Of a stretch of 64,000 nucleotides of DNA, positions 19,858-32,161 are shown in pieces. The position numbers were made by a program, and so were the translations under genes. This stretch comes from Helianthus annuus (taxonomy: Eukaryota > Streptophyta > Magnoliopsida > Asterales > Asteraceae): the NCBI RefSeq assembly GCF_002127325.2, contig NC_035437.2:109644321-109708320 (forward strand). The letters are read 5' to 3'. Every line of letters starts with the position of its first letter. Position 1 is the stretch's first letter. The notes beneath the pieces are model-generated. The model did not search any database. It worked only from the letters and a program-made list of their open reading frames with translations, and had not been told where the DNA came from.

Positions 19858-22800
19858 ATGAGTGGACGCGTTAACATGACTCAAGCCCAGTTGACGGCTC
19901 TGATCAACGAACGAGTTGCCGCAGCACTTGCAGCTGCATACGCAGGAGGTATATCCTGCAGTCCGAACTCATTCTAGGATCTTTAGGATCCTACTCTCGT
20001 GAACCAACCTTTGTGTTAAACTCTGTCTTTCTTTTACCTACCTTAGGTCAACATGCTCAGCCACTGGTGTGCACCTTTAAGACCTTTATGGACTGCCGAC
20101 CAACTACTTTTAGCGGAACTGAAGGAGCAGTAGGTCTCCTCCACTGGTTTGAGAAACTAGAATCTGTGTTTGAAATGTGTGAATGCCCCGAAGCACGCAG
20201 GGTGAAGTATGCTACCGGTACTCTCAAGGGTTTAGCCCTCACGTGGTGGAATGCTCAAGTCCAAATGCTAGGGTTGGTTGCTGCCAACGCCACCCCATGG
20301 GAAACTTTCAAGGAGATGATCAGGGAGGAATATTGCAGTCGTGATGACATTCATAAGCTGGAAGACGAGTTCTACAACCTCAAGATGACGGGGTCAGAAA
20401 TTGAGGCGTATACTAAGAGATCGCATGAGCTTGCCTTATTGTGTCCTACTATGGTGGACCCTCCATATAAGCGAATTGAACTCTATCTCAAGGGCTTGGT
20501 GCCAGAAATCCAAAGTCTTGTGACTTCAGCAAACCTGGCCACTATCCAGCAGGTTGTTCAGTTGGCTCGCCGTCTTACTGATCAGGCAGTGGAGCAGAAC
20601 AAGTTACCAAAGCGTATAGGTGCTGCAACTGCTTCTGGTACCTCTAGTGACAACAAACGGAAATGGGATGGAACTTCAAGCAAGGGTTCGACTTCTGTGC
20701 AATCTCAGTCTCAGCAGAGAAAGACTGATGACTACAAGAGCCCCAGTCAGCAATCGTCTGGTGGTCAAAGTCATGGTGGGTACAAGGGGAATCACCCCAA
20801 ATGCAATCGTTGCAACCTACACCACAGTGGGCCATGCACCAGGGGCAACTGTCATCGGTGCAACAAGCCGGGTCACGCTGCAAAGGATTGCAGGAGCTTA
20901 TACCCCGCCAATCAGAATCGTCAGCAAGCTCAACAGAATCAGCGGCAGCAACAGGGTAACAACAAAGGGTGCTTTCAGTGTGGAGCTGAAGGCCACTTCA
21001 AGAAAGATTGTCCCCAACTGAACCAGAACCAGAACAACAACAACAACAATCAGGGGAACGGTAACAATGGGAACCACAACAACAACAATGGTGCCAGGGG
21101 GCGGGTGTTCGTGATTGGCCAAGGTGAAGCAAGGAATGACCCCAACGTGGTGACGGGTAAGTTCCTTCTCGACGACTTTTATGTTACAGTTTTATTTGAT
21201 TCGGGTGCCGATACTAGCTATGTGTCACTAGAAGTTAGTCAAATGCTTAAGCGTATTCCAACACCCTTGAACAACAAGCACACTGTAGAGCTGGCAAATG
21301 GTAAGAGTTTGGAGGCCGTCAAAGGTTGCAAACTTATTCTCGCTAACCAGACCTTCTCTATTGACCTTATTCCTATCGTCTTGGGTAGTTTCGACGTTGT
21401 CATTGGGATGGATTGGTTATCCCAACACCGAGCAGAGATCCTTTGCAACGAGAAGATCGTTCGTATTCCTGGTTCCGGTAGTGAACCTCTCATAATTCGT
21501 GGCGACAAGAGGAGTGCTGTTGAAAACATCATCTCTCTCCTTAAGGCCCAAAAGTGCTTGCGAAAGGGCCACACTGCCGTCTTGGCTCTCGTTACTGACA
21601 CATCGGAGAAAGAAAAGAAGATAGAAGATTTTCCAGTTGTATGTGACTATCCTGAGGTATTCCCTGAGGAATTACCTGGTCTTCCACCCCATCGCCAAGT
21701 CGAGTTTCAGATTGAACTAGCTCCCGGAGCTGCACCTATAGCTCGTGCACCTTATCGTTTAGCTCCATCAGAGTTGGAAGAACTCTCTACGCAACTACAA
21801 GAACTCTTGGATAAGGGCTTTATTCGTCCTAGCTCATCACCCTGGGGAGCTCCAGTACTATTTGTTAAGAAGAAGGACTGTACCTTCCGAATGTGTATCG
21901 ACTATCGTGAACTCAACAAGGTGACTGTGAAGAACCGTTATCCTCTACCACGTATTGACGACTTGTTCGACCAGTTGCAGGGGTCGAGCTACTATTCAAA
22001 GATCGATCTGAGATCGGGATATCACCAGCTGAGAGTTCGAGAAGAGGATGTCTCTAAGACAGCCTTTAGAACTCGTTATGGGCACTATGAGTTTTTGGTC
22101 ATGCCGTTTGGGCTGACAAACGCACCTGCGGTTTTCATGGACTTGATGAACCGAGTGTGCAAGCCTTACCTGGACAAATTCATTATAGTCTTCATCGACG
22201 ACATCCTGATCTATTCTAAGAGTCAAGAGGAACACGAACAGCATTTACGACTTATTCTGGAACTCCTTCGAACCGAACAACTTTACGCAAAGTTCTCGAA
22301 ATGCGACTTCTGGCTTCGAGAAGTCCATTTCCTAGGCCACGTGGTAAACAAGGATGGGATTCATGTTGATCCATCCAAGGTGGACTCTGTTAAGAACTGG
22401 CCTGCACCTCGCACACCAAAGGAAATTCGCCAATTCTTGGGATTGGCAGGTTACTACAGGAGGTTCATTAAGGACTTTTCTAAGATCGCGCAGCCTCTCA
22501 CCCCGCTAACGCAAAAAGGCGTTGTTTATCGCTGGGGAAATGCACAGGAGTTAGCCTTTCAGCACCTAAAGAATAGACTTTGTAGTGCACCTATCCTTTC
22601 ACTGCCAGAGGGCACAGACGATTTTGTGGTTTACTGCGACGCATCAATTCAAGGCCTTGGTTGTGTATTGATGCAACGAGATAAGGTTATAGCCTACGCC
22701 TCACGCCAACTCAAAGTTCACGAGAAGAACTACACTACACACGATTTAGAGCTGGGAGCTGTTGTTTTCGCACTTAAGTTATGGCGACATTACCTGTACG

Positions 22801-24557
22801 GTACCAAGTGCGCCATCTACACCGACCACAGGAGCCTAGAGAACATATTCAAACAGAAAGAACTGAATATGCGACAACGACGGTGGGTCGAGCTACTGAA
22901 TGACTACGAGTGCTCCATCAGGTATCACCCGGGCAAGGCCAATGTTGTGGCTGACGCTCTCAGTCGAAAGGACACTGCGCCTAAGCGCGTGAGAGCTTTA
23001 CAACTCACGATCCATTCTAGTCTCCTTTCTCAAATACGAACTGCTCAGATGGAAGCACTGAAACCAGAAAACGTCAGGGCTGAAGCCCTACGCGGGTCAA
23101 GACAACGCTTAGAACAGAAGGAAGACGGTGCTTACTACGTAACAGGACGCATTTGGGTTCCATTCTATGGCAACCTACGAGAGCTTGTGATGGATGAAGC
23201 ACACAAATCTCGCTACTCGGTACACCCTGGTTCGGATAAGATGTACCACGATATTAAAACTACGTATTGGTGGCCTAGCATGAAGGCCCACATAGCAACT
23301 TACGTCAGCAAGTGTTTGACTTGTGCGAGAGTCAAGACAGAATATCAGAAACCCTCGGGTTTACTGCAACAACCAGAAATACCACAATGGAAATGGGAGC
23401 AAATTTCCATGGATTTTGTTACCGGCCTACCTAGATCTCAGCAAGGTAACGATACTATTTGGGTGATCGTGGATCGACTCAAAAAATCCGCGCACTTCTT
23501 GGCGATTAAGGAAACAGATAAATTCTCCACTCTAGCGGAAATATACCTCAAGGAAGTTGTTTCGAGGCACGGGGTGCCCACCTCTATTATCTCCGATCGA
23601 GATGCACGTTTTACTTCAGAGCTGTGGCAAGCAATGCACAAGTCCTTTGGCTCACGTTTAGATATGAGCACAGCGTACCACCCTCAGACGGACGGGCAGT
23701 CCGAGCGCACTATTCAGACCTTAGAAGACATGCTTCGTGCATGTGTAATCGATTTTGGCAACAGCTGGGAAAAGCATCTACCACTTGTGGAATTCTCATA
23801 CAATAACAGCTACCACACCAGCATTAAAGCTGCTCCGTTTGAGGCATTATACGGGCGTAAATGCCGGTCACCTCTTTGTTGGGCAGAGGTGGGGGATAGT
23901 CAAGTCACTGGTCCAGAACATGTGGTGGACACTACGGAACGGATTGCTCAAATACGACAACGCATGGCGGCCGCTCGTGACCGTCAGAAAGCCTACGCTG
24001 ATAAGGGCAGGAAACCACTTGAGCTCCAGGTTGGGGAGCGGGTACTACTCAAAGTTTCACCCTGGAAGGGTGTGGTTCGTTTTGGTAAACGAGGCAAACT
24101 TAACCCACGATACGTTGGACCTTTCGAAATCATTGAGAAGATAGGCAGGGTGGCCTACAGACTAAACTTACCAGCAGAATTCGGTGCAGTTCACAACGTT
24201 TTTCACGTGTCGAATCTGAAGAAGTGTCTGTCAGATGAGACCCACATAGTTCCTCTGAATGAACTCACTATCGATGAGCAGTTACGATTCGTCGAAGAAC
24301 CAGTTGAAATCACGGACCAGGATGTTAAGGTCCTCAAGAGCACTAGAATACCTCTCGTTCGAGTTCGTTGGAACTCACGTCGCGGCCCAGAGTTCACCTG
24401 GGAGCGCGAAGATCAGATGAAACAAAAGTATCCCCAACTGTTCGCAAACAGTACGACCACTACTGAGGCTGAAGCTACGGAATTTCGGGACGAAATTCCA
24501 GATCAACGGGGGGAGGATGTGACACCCCAGGAAAACCGGGAAAACCATACAACTTAA
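19858..24557 (+). CDS. Chromovirus Gag-Pol with a probable intron in gag (19949-20046)
   Basis: Exon 1 (19858-19948) starts [10 protein letters not shown]; exon 2 is 20047-24557. Unspliced, exon 1 meets a stop at 19975-19977, and the exon-2 frame has no ATG before about 20088. A GT...AG intron of 98 bases with a pyrimidine-rich 3' end joins them in phase. Domains in order: gag; two to three CCHC knuckles ([28 protein letters not shown]); an Asn-rich linker; protease DSGADTSY at about 21198; reverse transcriptase with FIDD at about 22194; RNase H (DASIQGLG, then [12 protein letters not shown]); and integrase (HPGSDK...[28 protein letters not shown]). A chromodomain-like tail (VRVRWN, FTWERE) lies at about 24355-24440. 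No internal stop. Confidence 0.88.
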
Positions 24558-24620
24558 CTAGCTTCCTCAGTGAGTGCTTACCAAATTTCGGGACGAAATT
24601 TCTTTCAACTTGGGGATGAT
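24481..24620 (+). repeat. Duplicated polypurine/LTR-boundary region
   Basis: ATTTCGGGACGAAATT occurs at about 24482 and again at about 24585. Each copy is followed by a purine run and GATGTGACA. The second leads into the true 3' LTR (24620). The first (GGGGGGAGGATGTGACACC) lies inside the last codons of pol and looks like an older boundary. Confidence 0.6.
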
Positions 24621-27108
24621 GTGACAACTTGAAACTTAGAACCTTTCGTTGTATCTTGATGTAACTTGCTTGAACGTTACGTGACTAGTTAACCTGTTAA
24701 TTTAATGATATAAGTGAACATTCTATGTGATTAGGTGCTATGATTACGTGTTATGCTTGTATGTATGAGTGTGATTATGTGAACCAAGACACAAGGACAC
24801 GACTCGAGACCATGCGGTCTCGAGTGAACAGTAACAGTTGGGCCGGATTGGGGCCATGCACCTCTTTAGCCCACTAGTATATATATCCTTTGTGATTAGC
24901 CACACTTGTCATCTTGGGCAAACCATACACACTCTCCTTCACACACACTCTCACCCTCTCTCACTAAAACCCTAGCAACACCACCCTTGTGCCGGATTCA
25001 AGGATCAAGCCAAGCTCTCGGATTCGCTTGTGTTCTTCACTCGGAAACTTTCGGACAACAAACCAACTCTCCTTCACACACACCTCATCAACCGGTTAGT
25101 GTTTTATGATGTTTATTGTTAGATGATAGTATGAATGACATGATTTAACTAAGTATAGTGGTAAGTATGTTGATGTTCTTGTGAATCGGATGTGTATGAT
25201 GATGTTATTCGGCTAACATGTTTTGATCTCGGATATATTACATAATGAGCTAGTAATATCTTGTGACTAGATGTGATTCAAACCATTAAATGTGGGTGTT
25301 CATGAAAACGGCTTGCGTATATGTATTAGATAGTATCATGTTAATCGGATTAGTGTAGAATCGAGTTAAGGTGTTATGCGATGATTGAAACCATTAGATG
25401 AGTATGTTTAAGTGTTTTGATTGTTGTTCATGTTATGACCATTATCAATGCTAAAAACCCAAAAATGTGATGAACAAGTTTGATGATCAACATGAACATG
25501 ACTTGAATATATGAAGAACTTGTTGAGTATGATATGAATGTGATATGAATATTTGAAATCTGATTGTTTGATCCATTTTGGTTAATAATTAGACAAGAAA
25601 ACATGTTTAGTGGATAGTACACAATTGTTGCATGAAATCAAAACTCTATTGGATAGTACACTGTGCAGAATCAGCAGGTGTCCAGTCGAGACATTTGGTT
25701 TCGACTCGAGACCATAAACATGATAACTCGAGAACATAGATTGCGACACAGGTTGCGAGTCGAGAACCCCTAGTCTCGACTCGAGATCACATGATCAGCA
25801 CACAAACATCATGACCCGAGACCATGCTTGCGAGTCAGGTTGCGACTCGAGACCGATACACGCATGACCCGAAACCACCTCAGTTGTGACTCGAGATCTT
25901 ATAGGCTACAACTCGAGACCGCACAGTCTCGACTCGAGACCATATGCATGTACACGCTATTAGGACTTCCACACCGTTACGGGCCTAAGTAATTGGGCCG
26001 AACATATGGGCCAAATGTGCTACTATTAATTGAGTATGTTGTGCACTGTTGTTGAACTGCCATGATAGACGTGTATGCCATGATCGTTACTTGAGTATGA
26101 ATACGTGTAGAAAATACGTGCACTACTTGGGTTGAACCTGACTTGAATGGTATCTATGTTAGGACGTAGTTGACCACTTACAACTTGATTGACTTTTCTG
26201 TGTATCTGCCGAGCAAACCAAGGTGAGTTCACGCCCTCTACAAAGCATGGGATTCCCTGGGTTGGGAATGGGGTTAAGGAACGTAGATTCCTCGTCCTCC
26301 TTGGGTAGGACAGCAATGGTTCAGGAATGAAATTCCTCGTCCTCACAGACAGATAACTCGTACTAGACCAAAACTCTATCACGAAGTCCCTCCTTTTTAT
26401 ATCGACTTAATCGCCGGGCCAATGGCGAGCGGGTCATTAGTTAGATAGCGCTATTTAGGTCTGACAAACCTCACACCGTGCCGCAGAGGACGGGCGTGAA
26501 CTAATGGATCTGGGGCACGTCAATGATGATAGACATTGACAGTTTCAGGGCACATAAACATGACTACAGTCAGCAGTCGATATGGTAACGAGTCTAGTGT
26601 ATACATGGGGTAGCCCCCACGGCCGAAATGCCAGATAACTATACATGGGGTAGCCCCCACGGCTGGAATGTCAGAGTAACCGGGAATAAACAAGTCACGT
26701 TTTCAACTATGGGGTAACCCCCACGGCAGGATGCCAGATAAAGGAAACTGTTTTCGAAACAAACTAAAACGAACACCCAACTGTGAACTCATTCAACTTG
26801 TTGTTGACTCGTTACTACATGCTTTGCAGGTCAATAGGAACTTAGCTGGAGCTTGCATGGAAGAGAGTCGTTGTGGGACATGGATAGCTGCGTGCCATGT
26901 TAAACTTGGAAACAATTGAACTTACGTTTTGGTTTTTAAAACTTATGCTTCCGCTTGCAACTTAAACTATGTTTTGTTTGAACGCCAATTGTATTGGTTA
27001 GAATTTTATAACTACTTATATGCTTGTTCAATATGATTGGTGGCTGGATCCTGGTCAGTCACTCCTCCAAGCGGTAGTACTCCGCAGGTGGATTTTGGGG
27101 GTGTGACA
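24620..27108 (+). repeat. Chromovirus 3' LTR
   Basis: 2489 bp, nearly identical to the 5' LTR. Ends TGTGACA, followed by GCGAG and the rest of the copia protease. Confidence 0.93.
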
Positions 27109-27798
27109 GCGAGTAACCACATGACGGATAAAAAGGAGTGGTTCACTAATCTCGATCACAACATCAAGGGAAAAGTGAAGTTTGGAGATGGGTCATGCGT
27201 AGAGATTAAAGGACAAGGGTTGGTCGTCTTAGAAGGAAAATCTAGGGAACAAAGGGTGTTGCGAGATGTTTACTATATTCCAGCACTTGAAAGTAATATA
27301 ATAAGCATTGGTCAGTTGGACGAGACAGGGTACAAGATCGCAATCCAAGACGGTATACTTTGGATGTTTGAGCAAGACGGAACTTTGCTAATGAAGGTAC
27401 CTCGTTCACCTAATCGCATTTACAAGATTAACCTTGAGGTTGTATCTCCAGTTTGCATACAGACTAAAGATGACAAGGCTGAAAATAGCGACCAACCACT
27501 CTCTATTGTGACAGAAGTTAGCGACCAAACAGATCAGTCAGCAACAGGAATTAGCGACCAATCTGGGCAGTCAGCGACACAGCAGACATATAGCAACCAG
27601 ACTGACCAGTTAGCGACAGAATCTGACCAGTCAGCGACAGAATCTGATCAGCCAGTGACAGTTTTTAGCGATGAGTCTGCGACAGATCAGTTTTTCAGCA
27701 CTTCAATACTTAAATGGATGCTCGGTTTATCAAATGAAGAGACAAGTTTGAAAGTCAGAGAACTTGTTGCAAGAGAAAGAAAAAGTGGAACGTATTAA
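27109..27798 (+). pseudogene. Copia protease C-part plus acidic repeats
   Basis: Continues the copia protease right after the chromovirus, with the HMT motif, then GDGSCVEIKGQG and a YIPALESNIISIGQL block up to about 27440. From about 27500 it is a low-complexity stretch of SDQ(T)DQSAT units, then an unrelated 30-residue tail and a stop. Integrase and reverse transcriptase are absent. Unlike ordinary copia pol; probably an internal deletion filled by local repeat growth. The open frame extends left into the LTR, which is an artefact. Confidence 0.8.
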
Positions 27799-27899
27799 CA
27801 GGGATTTGCAATGGACTGACATCCTCACAAAAGCCGTGCCACGACTGAAGATTATCAAGATGAGATATCTTCTCGGTATTGCAAGATTAGGGGGATGAT
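27799..27899 (+). pseudogene. Relic of the copia RNase H C-terminus and polypurine tract
   Basis: One frame reads like the DILTKAVPR C-terminal end of copia RNase H, following the deletion. The purine run TTAGGGGGATGAT precedes the 3' LTR at 27900. Confidence 0.6.
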
Positions 27900-28159
27900 T
27901 GTTAGACTAATCTTGCATATTATGTGTAAGTTCGGGTTAAAAGTGACCGACTTACAAAGTTCGGGTAAAAAGTGACCGGGTTATAAACTTGAGGTTTTTT
28001 TGAGATAGTTTTTTTTAATCCTAGTTTGAGTCAAATAGGTTTACTTGTTGAACAAGTTATTAGGCTTATAAATAGAAGGATTTATTTGTAACCCTAAATA
28101 TACCAATTATCAATAAACGAGTTTTGATTCAATACGTTCTTTAGTATCCAGTTCTAACA
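27900..28159 (+). repeat. Copia 3' LTR
   Basis: 260 bp, uninterrupted. It provides the template that shows where the Tat element cut the 5' LTR. Confidence 0.95.
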
Positions 28160-28450
28160 AAGACATGTTCGCTGTTTGGTATAAATATGTAACATAAATT
28201 CGTTGTTTGGTATAAATATGTAAGATAAATTCGCTGTTTCATGCAAAATTGTACAAAAGATCGCTGTTTGATGATGCAAACTAATTTAAGTTTGCTGTTT
28301 CATGCAGAAAAGTTATATAAATTCGCTATTTGAACAAGAAATCTAATATTAGTTTGCTGTTTGAAGCAGAAATGTATTCTAAGTTTGCTGTTTGATAATG
28401 CCAAGTGATTGAAGTTTGCTGTTTCATGTTGGAAACTTAAAATTAGTTTG
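28160..28450. repeat. CGCTGTTT repeat region, right part
   Basis: About nine dispersed variants of TTYGCTGTTTGRTRMWG at spacings of 35-55 bases. This is the continuation of the repeat at 4738-4836, separated from it by the copia insertion. Confidence 0.65.
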
Positions 28451-28614
28451 CATCTTGGTCGTTCAGTATATTATCATGCATGTATGTTGTTTTATATTAC
28501 AAAATTTAAACTGATCTACAAGAAGAATTCATTCTGTTAATAATATATCATGTTATTGCTGCAATTGTGGTGGTAGTTACTGTTATGTTCGTTACAAAAG
28601 CTGTTCGGGGTTGC

Positions 28615-29690
28615 TTCAATTCATTCTTTAACATTTTAGTTCGATTGCCTAAACAGCCCATATTGCGATTCAGATGCTTATCAAAGCATTGGAACCGTCT
28701 GCTTTCAGATCACTTTATGAAGTCGAGATCACGTCGAATGATCCTTCTGCCTACCCGACCTCTTCACGCCATAGACTACACCAACGATGGAACAATCAAC
28801 GGGATAGTCCTTCTAGTCTTTATAGATGATATGATCCTATACAATCCATTCACCATTGTTCCTAAGCAAAGTTTGCATCCATCTCACAGCTCTAGCAATG
28901 CTTATGGATTTTGTTACGGCACAACCCCTGATGATCTAAAGATTGTTAGACTAAGAGTTTTAGACCACATTGATTATTATAGGTGTGATGTCTTCAGCCT
29001 TAAAAACAGTGGCGGACCCAGAAATTATTTGTTAGGGGTGCGGATGAGGTGTTCAATCATATTTTCAAGGAGTGCGGTCGGGGTTTTTTGCCTAAAATAT
29101 ACACTAATTTTTTTTTCAAGGGATGCGGCCGCCCACCCTGGCCAAAGGGTAGGTCCGCCCTTGCTTAAAAATGGTTCATGGAGCGCAAAATTAAAGAAGT
29201 TTGTTCAGTGGTGTTCAGTAAGTCTGTATGGGACGTTTGTAAATGGATTTTTGTACTAAAAAGCGATAAGCAGGCCATTCATAGTCGCTCTTGATGTGAA
29301 GGAAATGGTATTTTCCGAGATACTATTACTAGATCCTTTGCAAGTTAATATTTAGGGTACGTTAGGCGGACGGCTTCACACTTTCCAAAATAAAGGTTAT
29401 GACAACTTCGAGTTGTGGGTAATGAATGAAGATGGTATCAAAAAACATGGTCGAAAGTATTAACATCACGTTGTTACGAGCATTTCACGCCAATTTCGAT
29501 ATTACATGATGGAAAATTTGTTATGTTGAAGAGTCGGTGATGGGAAAAGTTAATCATAATCTATGACATGTTTAATGATTCGTATGAGATATACGAGGTG
29601 GAGGCGAATCTTGGTGGCTTTTGGAGATTACAAGCCATAGAATATGTGGAAAGTTTGATCTCACAATCTAATCTATGTTCTAGTTTAATA
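28615..29690 (+). pseudogene. F-box/FBA pseudogene
   Basis: Similar to the intact gene at 2747-3808. The F-box part (VRLPKQPILRFRCLSKHWN, 28637-28710) is followed by a shortened FBA domain and the matching C-terminus (SLISQSNLCSSL, to about 29688). The natural start is missing. There is a deletion after about 28790, a 157-bp hAT MITE (29007-29163), a stop near 29257, and several frame changes after that. Clearly non-functional as a protein gene. Confidence 0.88.
29007..29163. mobile_element. hAT MITE in the F-box pseudogene
   Basis: The ends CAGTGGCGGACC and GGTCCGCCCTTG are inverted repeats. The 8-bp duplication CTTAAAAA lies at 28999-29006 and 29164-29171 and restores the pseudogene sequence when the element is removed. 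Confidence 0.9.
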
Positions 29691-30471
29691 TTTTATGAGT
29701 TTTTTCTCTTTCCGGCACACTCACAAGAAATATATAGAGGGTTGATATGAGCCTCTAAATACGGAGATTGTACTTGCTTTCTATAAATCTTTCTAATGTA
29801 ATGACGTTTTTTTTTTCTATTTTTTACTCTATATTATATAGAATATATGAATAAAGAGTATTCAATATGAATGCTCTAACATATTATCTCTAATGAAACC
29901 AAATTATCTAGTCCTCCATCCGGGAATCACCGATATATGTTGTACTACATGTCATTAAGTTCACAACCTCATCTAGTCTCTAATGTCATTAATTAGGATC
30001 TTACAGCTGAGATAAAGCTTCAATGTGGCTCTATGAAATAAGGTAAGGCTTTCTATTCATTTTTAGCTTGTATTTAAGCTTAAATACTCTTAGCATACAT
30101 TCTTAATACATTAGGTATAAACTAAGTATGTCACACATTAAAATAATATTTGAGCTTGTTTGCATCAACAAACTACTGCTAAGAGGAATTTAATTAGTGG
30201 ATTCATATTCAATAGACTACTAAAATAATACATGGGTTTCTAATATAGTAACATATTAAAATGGTTAAATGGACAACTTTTATTTATCTCAACAATCCCT
30301 TTTGTCACACTCTTGCGTCCCCGATAGTAGCATCTATTTAATTTGAATACTATACACAATTAGCTTAAATTTGTTGCCTTAATCTCTGTTCTCTATTTTG
30401 TCACACAACTGTAATCGAATAAGTTTAATTTACTATTATTTTTCGGTACACATCAATAATGCAACGGGTTT
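29691..30471. other. Spacer, no gene seen
   Basis: AT-rich, without a long ORF or clear repeat ends. Confidence 0.5.
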
Positions 30472-30834
30472 GGGTTATTGATTTTATCACCACAAACTAT
30501 TGGCTATTGGCTATTGCCACCCACAACTATCACTTTGACACCCGTCACCCCCAACTTAACACTTAGTGTGTTCTGTCATAATGTCGTTAACTGATCACTA
30601 ACTTTTGATCATGTTACTATACTTTTGAGGGTGCCCTAAGATCCCTAAAACCTTTCTAAGATCCCTATGACACCCCCCAAAAGTATCATAACAGGATCAA
30701 AGGTTAGTGATCGGTTAACGACGCGGTGACAGAACATACTAAGTGTTAAGTTGAGGGTGACAGGCGTCAAAGTGATAGTTGGGGGTGACAACGGCCAATA
30801 GCTAATAGTTGGAGGTGATAAAATCCAATAACCC
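30472..30834. mobile_element. Hairpin MITE, copy 2
   Basis: Same family as 2151-2502: ends GGGTTATT/AATAACCC, same internal inverted phrases. No matching 9-bp duplication at these boundaries. Confidence 0.8.
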
Positions 30835-30875
30835 TAATCCAACCCACATTCCTTTGCCTCACATTGTGTTCCCAT

Positions 30876-31273
30876 CAAGGTTTAAAAGAACGGAAACGAG
30901 TTTCGAGGCGTTCTCCCTTCGCCTCACGAGGCGTAAGCCTCGAGGCATACGGCCGAGGCGGTATTAATAAATAAATATAAAAATCATATATATTATGAAA
31001 ATAATAATACTAACTAAGTTCATTATGAGTTTCATCAAAATCATCAAAAACACACATAAAAAAGACATGAAATGCTTGAAATTGACACAAAAAGTCAAAA
31101 ACATCAAAAACAGCTATCAAAACTCCCTTGAGGCGCAACTTTCTTAGTGCCTCAGCCTCTCTGAGACGTATATACATTAAAAACACCATGAGGCGCGCCT
31201 CAGACTCGTTTTTTGGCCGTTTCGCCTCGAGGCGCGCCTTGAGGTGCACGCCTCAAGCGTTTTTTAAACCATG
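30876..31273. mobile_element. hAT-like MITE with GCCTCGAGGCG palindromes
   Basis: The ends CAAGGTTTAAAAGAACG and (inverted) CATGGTTTAAAAAACG are flanked by a perfect 8-bp duplication GTTCCCAT (30868-30875 and 31274-31281). The subterminal regions are full of GAGGCG/CGCCTC palindromes. Confidence 0.88.
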
Positions 31274-31308
31274 GTTCCCATAACATCAGTCTTGATCGGC
31301 CTCTAAGT

Positions 31309-31455
31309 GATGGTTGCGAGCCGAATAAATTGTGCGTCACACAAAGTACTTCACATGCACATAGTAGATGAGTAATTCACATGCCACATAGTAGATGGTT
31401 GCAAGCGGAATAAATTGTACGTCACATAAAGTACTTCACATGCCACACAGTACAA
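31309..31455. repeat. Two-copy tandem repeat, 85-bp period
   Basis: GATGGTTGCRAGCSGAATAA starts at 31309 and 31394; the copies share the phrase on CACAAAGTACTTCACATGC. Confidence 0.7.
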
Positions 31456-32161
31456 TATCAACAAGGTATAACACAAACATGCTTAGATATCTACCAAAAC
31501 ACGAAATGAGTTACAATGGGCATACACATTAACAAAGTAGACCTCCATAATTTATTTATCCCCTTAACTTATCAAGAAATGGGTTAATAATGTAGGCGTG
31601 ACACGTGACTCATTTCTCTCTCCTTTCGTTGCAACGTTAGATGTCACATGTCACGCCCATCTAACTTCCTACCTTTTTATTTAATTTCTTTCTACGGAAA
31701 CATAATTCTATATATAAACACGCATTCCATATAACTAAAATACAACAATCGATAGCAACTAAGAAACATTTCAATTTATCTTAACCTCGACTTTACCTCG
31801 TCAAAAAGTAAAAATTATTCCCCTTATAATAATATATATATATATCTCGAATTTTAGCCTTCGAGAGAGTCCACTTCATTCGTTTAGGTCTCCTAAACTC
31901 ATACTCTTGCTCCCATATAAGGCTGCAAAACATTAAAACGACATAAGATAACTAAATAACCTTAAAAATAGCTATAAAAAAAAAACAATTGGCATAAATC
32001 CGACCCATTTTCATCTTCCTAATTTACTTAAAATGAATTCGAATATAGATTCAATTTTTAATTTTTTAAAAACTTTACCTAGGGATTTTATTTAAACATT
32101 CAATAATATATCATCTTTTTCTGATCAAGAATATTCTCTTTACTTGTGCTTCTACTCTGAG
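31456..32161. other. Spacer and likely 3' UTR of the phosphatase gene
   Basis: AT-rich sequence with a (TA)n stretch at about 31828-31843. The 3' UTR of the minus-strand gene should lie at the right end. No ORF. Confidence 0.4.

Larger units (their letters stand above)
17062..27108 (+). mobile_element. Tekay/Del-like chromovirus (Ty3/gypsy)
   Basis: LTRs of about 2.49 kb (17062-19549 and 24620-27108), both TGTGACA...TGTGACA, with about 21 substitutions and one indel by eye. The target duplication GCGAG lies at 17057-17061 and 27109-27113, within the copia protease. A single pol frame ends in a chromodomain-like tail. Long LTRs, Met-tRNA primer site and chromodomain indicate a Tekay-type chromovirus. 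Looks complete and possibly autonomous. Confidence 0.93.
4837..28159 (+). mobile_element. Ty1/copia element, internally deleted, hosting two gypsy elements
   Basis: LTRs of 260 bp start TGTTAGAC and end TAACA. The 5' LTR is split (4837-5085 and 15345-15355) and the 3' LTR is 27900-28159; only about two differences are visible. The target duplication AAGAC lies at 4832-4836 and 28160-28164. Its own internal sequence is 15356-17061 and 27109-27899: Met-tRNA primer site, Gag, zinc knuckle, protease, a low-complexity stretch, and a scrap of the RNase H end. Integrase, reverse transcriptase and most of RNase H are missing, so it is non-autonomous. Confidence 0.93.
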
